NCBI GenBank assembly: GCA_963738345.1
Contig: CAVTWI010000002.1
Coordinates: 4,340,001-4,404,000, forward strand
Origin: Bog-159 sp963738345
GTDB lineage: Bacteria > Acidobacteriota > Terriglobia > Bryobacterales > Bryobacteraceae
Direction of reading: 5' to 3'
Length of the DNA stretch: 64,000 bases
Shown here: positions 59,183-64,000 of the stretch, piece after piece
How positions within the stretch are numbered: the stretch's first letter is position 1
Layout of the letters: each line of letters begins with the position of its first letter
Program-made: the position numbers and the translations under genes
Notes under the pieces: model-generated
Database searches by the model: none
Told to the model about the DNA's origin: nothing
The model's input: the letters and a program-made list of their open reading frames with translations, nothing else

Positions 59183-61602
59183 ATTCCGGAATCACCTTAA
59201 CACTCTTTACTTCAGCCAATACTTTTCCGGTGGGCAGACGAGCGGCGGCCGGCAGATAGATGGGCGCGTCGCCCCGCAGCGGCAATATTTGCAACTCAAC
59301 ATCGGGACCGGTACGCCACAAGCCGACTTCGAGCGGTGCTCCGTAATAGAAATCGTCGGTTATGAAACGCCCGCCCGCATAGACGCGCGCAATGTCGCCG
59401 ACGTAGTCGACGTGAAGCAGCAGGCGACCCACCCGCTTGTCGTCCACTGGGGGAACGTGAATTTTCCAAACCGCCGCATGCGCAAAGGCGGTATCGGGCG
59501 GCATGACGGCAGTCTCACTGCCCATCTTTACCGGATCGGCCGTCCCTGCCCTTACCTGTCGCACTTCCGCCGCCACAGCGATCGGTTGGAGGCGCACGCA
59601 GTATTGTTGGAAGACACCGTCGTGCCCATCGGGCATGAACCCGTCCACTTGGCCTGCTGGCGCGGGATAGATTCCTACGCGCAATCCCGCGGCGTCGTGC
59701 GAGGCGGCGTGGACTTGGTCCGCATCGAACCACAAATCAGCCGGCGAGAGCAGCAGTCTCTCGCGCCCGCCCACAGGAGCTTTCCAAACCTGCCGCGCTT
59801 GTTCCCGTGAGAGCAGAATGATGGATAAACTCGATCCCGACGGCCGCCGGATCTTAATCGCCACATCCGTGCCGGTGCGGATCCCATCGACGAACACGCG
59901 ATTGCCTTCGCTGCTCATATGCGCGTGTGGCGCTTCAATGGCGCCGGCGGCCACGCCCTGGAAGGCGAATTCCGCGGCGATCCCCGGCCAGGCGAAGAAC
60001 ACCATCGTGTCGGGGTCATCCACTTTGGTTACCAACTGCGCCGTGGCGTAATGAAGGGTCACCCCCCCCAGGTCCAGATTCACGGGCCAGAACGCATATG
60101 CGCCGCTGGGCATGGTGATCGCATGGCGAGGCACTTCGATGGATCCCGAAGGCAACTGCAGTTCGACTTGAAAATTCCTGTGATCCGGAAGCCGGTAAGT
60201 GCGTTCGTAGTTATTGATGAACACAAATCCGCGGTCGCCGTCCACCCGCGCCGCCACGCGCGGCGTAGCCGTATCGGCAAGCCCGCTGGGCGTGCGTGTG
60301 GGAAAACGGGCGGTCATGGGGGCCAGTTCGGCGCCGAAATCGTGCAAGAAAAGGTGCAGCGCCTTCAGGTCGAAGAAGACCGGATGCATTTGGCCGTACT
60401 CGCCCAGAGGTGCCTGGTAATCGTACCCTTTCAGCGGCAAATCGTTCAAAGATCCGCTGGCTTCGGATTCCTGCAGCGTGCCCGACTTGGCATCCGGATT
60501 GGTGCCGCCGTGGAACATATAGTAGCCGTAGCCGAACGGCGCCCGCGCCGAACTTGGTCAGCGCCATCGCCGCGGTATCGTCAGGACTAAACAACGGCCT
60601 GCGATGGTAGGACTGAGTCCATGCCGCCACCCATTTCGGCGGTGAGGAACGGGTAATCTTTATATCGCGCATCGAGATCGGGCCGGTTTGGAGCTCCAGA
60701 TCGTCGCCCACGTTTTCCTCGCAGCGGATGGCCGTGAAGAGGTAGTTGGCGTTGGCGGGCAGATCGCCCAGCATGCGCCACCAGAAGCCGTCTGCATATC
60801 CGCCGAAAACCGGCACGGCATCCTTCGCCGGGACCGCCGCATTGTCCCAGGCCGTGACCGAAAAGAAGGGTGCATCCAGACCCGCTTCGCGCATCATGCG
60901 ATGCAGCGTCTCGATGTGCTCTTCGCCTTTGCCGGGCCCCCGCGCGCTGTATTCATTCTCCACCTGCAAACCGATTACGGGGCCGCCTTCCATCCACGCA
61001 GGCCCGCGAGTTGCTTTGAAATTTCGCGCAGATAACGGTCTACGTGCTCGAGGTAGCCGGGATCGTTTTCGCGCGTCGGTCCGCTACGCAGCAGCCAATC
61101 CGGCAGGCCACCGTTGCGCGTTTCGCCATGCGCCCAAGGCCCCACCCGAATCCACACATACATGCCGTGCCGCCGCATAATTCGATGAAGCGGCGCAAAT
61201 CGCGTTGTCCCGACCAATCGAACTGCCCTTCGACTTCTTCGTGATGGATCCAGAAGACATAAGTGGCGACGATTTCCACTCCGCCGGCCTTCATCTTCAG
61301 GATTTCGCGCTCCCATTCCGCTTCCGGATACCGCGCGTAGTGGAATTCTCCCATCACCGGCATCCACGGATTGCCATCGAGCGAAAATAGCGGTTGTTGA
61401 TGGCTAGTACATGGCCGGCAGGCGACCGGCCACCCACCGCAAACGGCAGATCGTGTACGGGCTCGGTGCGTGCGCGGGCATTCGATGAACACTTTCCCGG
61501 CCGAATCCGCAACCGTTAGTTTTGAGCCGGGTTTGGAGCCGGCCAGCGCGATTGTTGCGGATCACGAGGGCCAGGGCGAACCGACGCGCAGACTGTTCTC
61601 AT
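59157..61602 (-). CDS. GH35 beta-galactosidase-like glycoside hydrolase (frameshifts)
   Basis: Pieces in successive frames give a GH35-type enzyme. FSLDGNPWMPVMGEFHYARY and VEIVATYVFWIHHEEVEGQF come first. Next are YVWIRVGPWAHGETRNGGLP, VIGLQVENEYSARGPG with the acid/base Glu in NE, WVAAWTQSYHRRPLF and MFHGGTNPDAKSGTLQES. The rest is beta-rich. At least four single-base shifts occur, near 61440, 61170, 60980 and 60530. The start near 61602 is uncertain; there is more matching sequence up to about 61625. Beta-galactosidases of this family trim galactans or pectic side chains. The stop overlaps the dehydratase start. Confidence 0.85.
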
Positions 61603-61641
61603 CGTTTATCGAAAGTAGCGCAGGGCCGGCTGAGAACGAAT

Positions 61642-61723
61642 CCAACCAAAGTCTGATTCAGGCAAGGACCCTCAAAAGCCGTAAATTAATATTTTTTAAT
61701 CTCGCAATCAGACTTTGGTAGGA
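61642..61723. promoter_or_regulatory. Widely spaced inverted repeat in the GH35-TonB receptor divergent region
   Basis: ACCAAAGTCTGATT (61645-61658) and AATCAGACTTTGGT (61706-61719) are exact 14-base inverses, and the flanks TCC and GGA extend the symmetry. The 47 bases between them are AT-rich. Each arm lies next to a possible -10 (TTGGAT towards GH35, TAGGAT towards the receptor). Confidence 0.6.
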
Positions 61724-61828
61724 TCGACTCGGCGTGTGTCCGACCTAACATGAATCGTTCTCGCAAAGACGGCGACGCAGGCGGGACACCGTCTGTTCAC
61801 ATTCCGCCGTCCACGAAAGGGGTAGACC

Positions 61829-64000
61829 ATGTTGAAACGAACAGCGTTGTTCCTCGCTTTCGGCGCGATCTTGCTCATGCCACTCTCGCAAGGCCAAAAC
61901 TCGAACACCGGTGAAATTAAGGGTTCGGTGATGGATCCATCCGGAGCCATGGTGCCTGGGCGCGGCGGTGTCCATCAGGAATCTGCAGACCGGGGTCGTG
62001 ACGGCCACGACGACGAATGAATCCGGCCTGTACGATGTTCCGTTTCTGCCGCCGGGCAATTACACCATCTCTTCACTAAAGAAGGGTTTCGCGGTTTCGT
62101 TCGCGAAGGGCATCGTCCTGCAGATTGAGACACTGGAAATCAGCGCCACGCTCCAGTTGGGCACGGCCGCCAGGAAGTCGTGGTGAATGCGGGAGCGCCG
62201 CTGGTGGAAACCGAAACCAGCGGGCAGCACGTGGAACTGAGTACCCGACCGATTGACGCCGCGCCGATTGTGGGAACCGACTGGCGCAACGAGATGATTC
62301 AGCTCATTCCCGGCGTGAACACCGGCGGAGGGGCGGGGCAGGCCGGCGGCGGTCAAGTGGCGGAGTCAACGGCACGCAGGGTTACAACATCAACTTCCTG
62401 ACTGGACGGGTCATCTGCCACGGCATCGCGGGATTTCAACGGCAGCAACAATTTCACGCCCGATTGACGCCATCGCCGAGGTCAGCGTCAATCCGGCAAC
62501 GCGCCCGCGGAATATGGCAACGGCCTTACTTCTGTCAACGCGATAACCAAGAGCGGAACCAATCAATTTCATGGCAGCGCTTTCGAATATCTTCAGAATA
62601 CGGCGCTCAATGCCCGGGGGTTCTACAACGAGACCGGTCAGAAATCGGTCGAGCACTGGAACGAATATGGCGGCACATCGGGCGGCCCGATCATCAAGAA
62701 CAAGCTATTCTTCTTCTTCGCGTATCAGCGGAATCCCTCTTCGACGCCCACATCGGGACTTTATAGCTACCCGACGGCGGCTATGCAGGCCGGGAACTTT
62801 TACGGCATCACCGGCGCGACGGGGTCGGCATTCAGCGCCGACGGCACGCTGCTTAGGATCCTATGACCCCGTAGCGTTGAAGTTACAGAGTTACTTCCCA
62901 AGTGCGAGTGCTTCCGGATGGGTAGCGGGATGTCCCGGTCCGGTGAATCTTTCGGCCGGCACTCCCCAGACCTGCCCACTATGAATAACTACGTATTCAA
63001 CGGCAGCAGCCCGAACCTGAACACCTGGTACACGGGCAAGACCGACTACAACATTTCGGACAAGCAGAAGCTGTCGTTCAGCTTCAACTATCTTCCCGCG
63101 TTCGTCACTTATGTTCCGCCCGACCCTCTGTACCCCAACGATGCGTCGGCGATTTCGCCAGGCGCATAACTACAATCTCACCGGCCAGATTTCGGATGTC
63201 TACACTATCAGCCCGACCGTGGTGAACGAATTTCGTTTGGGCGGCAGTGCGCGAACTGGATTCCTATAAGCCGCCTCACTGGACAAGAACGATCCAGCAA
63301 CTCTGGGCCTGGAACCGGCTTACGGCACCAATGCTCCGGCCAACGTATTCCCCAAAGTCACGATCGACAGCGGATGCGGGCGTGGGGGGCATGGGCTGCG
63401 GCGCGGGAAACGGCCAGAACGGTAACATCGACGCCGTGCTGGGAACTGGCACTTATAACGTTTCCGACATCATGACGCTGGTTCGCGGCCGGCACACAAT
63501 TAAGGTTGGTGGCGAATACGACAGGAACTATCAGAACTATACAAGCTGGGGCGACATCACATCCGGTAATTTCGAATTCAATGGCGGCGTCACCGGAATC
63601 CCGTACGCCGACTTCCTGGCCGGCGACGTTTATGGATGGTATGTCTACGAATCCGACGCCACCAGCGCGCACATGTGGAATTCGGCGCTGTTCGCCAGCG
63701 ACGACTTTAAGGTTACTCCACACCTGACCTGAACCTGGGCCTGCGCTGGCAGATCCAGTCGGGTTGGGGCGTGAAGCACAACCTGTTCGGCAATTACGAT
63801 CCTGAATTTCCCAACCCGGCGGATGGCGGGCATACAAAGGCGCCATCCTGTTCGGCGGGCAGAGCGATACGCAATACGGCGGATCGATCAAGAACATGAC
63901 CACAATCCAAAACGCCGACTATAAGGAGTTCGCACCGCGGGTGGGCATTGCCTGGTCGCCGCGCGAGAAGTGGTCGGTCCGCGCGAGTTATGGCATCTTC
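61829..64000 (+). CDS. Oar-like TonB-dependent receptor, 3' end beyond window (frameshifts)
   Basis: The start MLKRTALFLAFGAILLMPLS, a signal peptide with AAAGGGG upstream, is followed by a carboxypeptidase-regulatory domain (GEIKGSVMDPSGAMV; GLYDVPFLPPGNYTISSLKK). Then plug-like segments read ELIPGV-type MIQLIPGVNTGGG, and EVSVNPGNAPAEYGNGLTSV with TKSGTNQFHGSAF. Barrel-like stretches (YTGKTDYNISDKQKLSFSFN; GRHTIKVGGEYDRNYQNYTS) run off the end. At least six frame changes are needed. Such receptors in Acidobacteria take up glycans or peptides. Divergence from the GH35 operon suggests galactoside uptake. Confidence 0.85.

Noticed and set aside
1..64000. CRISPR arrays, tRNA or rRNA genes, prophage genes
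   Set aside because: No regularly spaced direct repeats, no cloverleaf with CCA-type end that I could find, and no phage structural genes were seen by eye; a tRNAscan run would settle the tRNA point.

Overview
The window looks like a chromosomal contig from an acidobacterium, most likely of the Solibacter/Bryobacter type. This is inferred from gene content: a complete str-S10-spc-alpha ribosomal supercluster, sedolisin (S53) peptidases, an Oar-like TonB receptor with an N-terminal carboxypeptidase-regulatory domain, a winged-helix/TolB/TPR regulator, GH3 and GH35 hydrolases and high GC. No 16S gene is present, so the placement is tentative.

Layout. 1-3.2 kb: edge-truncated TauE/SafE permease, S53 peptidase, small lipoprotein, methyltransferase. 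3.2-23.5 kb: on the minus strand, the translation supercluster in canonical order from rpsL to rplQ, including secY, adk, map, infA and rpmJ, with a good promoter and a leader of about 230 nt upstream of rpsL. 23.7-28.7 kb: a secreted-protein cluster (streptogramin-lyase-like propeller, large S53 peptidase with Ig-like repeats, tectonin-repeat protein). 28.9-33.4 kb: one-component regulator with TPRs, an M16 peptidase remnant, a Dph6-like ATPase, a membrane protein, a cobalamin adenosyltransferase and a small coiled-coil protein. 33.4-37.5 kb: a tight kaiC-kaiB-kaiB-histidine kinase operon, the most interesting system here. 37.5-46.8 kb: DinB-like protein, GH3 glycosidase, XdhC/MocA molybdenum-hydroxylase maturation genes, an AsmA-like protein, and a BlaI/M56 pair in which the peptidase is fused to TonB-C, POTRA-like and TonB-C domains. 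46.8-55.2 kb: amidohydrolase, alcohol dehydrogenase, threonine synthase, TlpA-like, LysR, VOC, TetR-SDR pair, second SDR. 55.3-56.9 kb: an insertion sequence. 56.9-64 kb: a sugar-utilisation locus (bicupin, Tat-exported enolase-superfamily dehydratase, GH35 beta-galactosidase, divergent TonB receptor running off the end).

A dominant technical feature is pervasive single-base frameshifts, including in genes that must be functional (rpsK, rpsM, map, adk, rplO, rplE, rplX, rplD). I read nearly all of them as assembly or sequencing errors, and I give the span of each whole gene rather than each fragment. Kai, GH3, M56, fusA, tuf, rpoA and both S53 frames are intact.

Non-coding features include several GC-rich palindromes of the GGACAGGCC type at gene ends in the ribosomal cluster, four copies of a degenerate CCAGCCACTGACCAC-like spacer repeat, a BlaI operator overlapping a leaderless start, a near-perfect TetR palindrome, and a widely spaced inverted repeat between the GH35 and TonB receptor genes.
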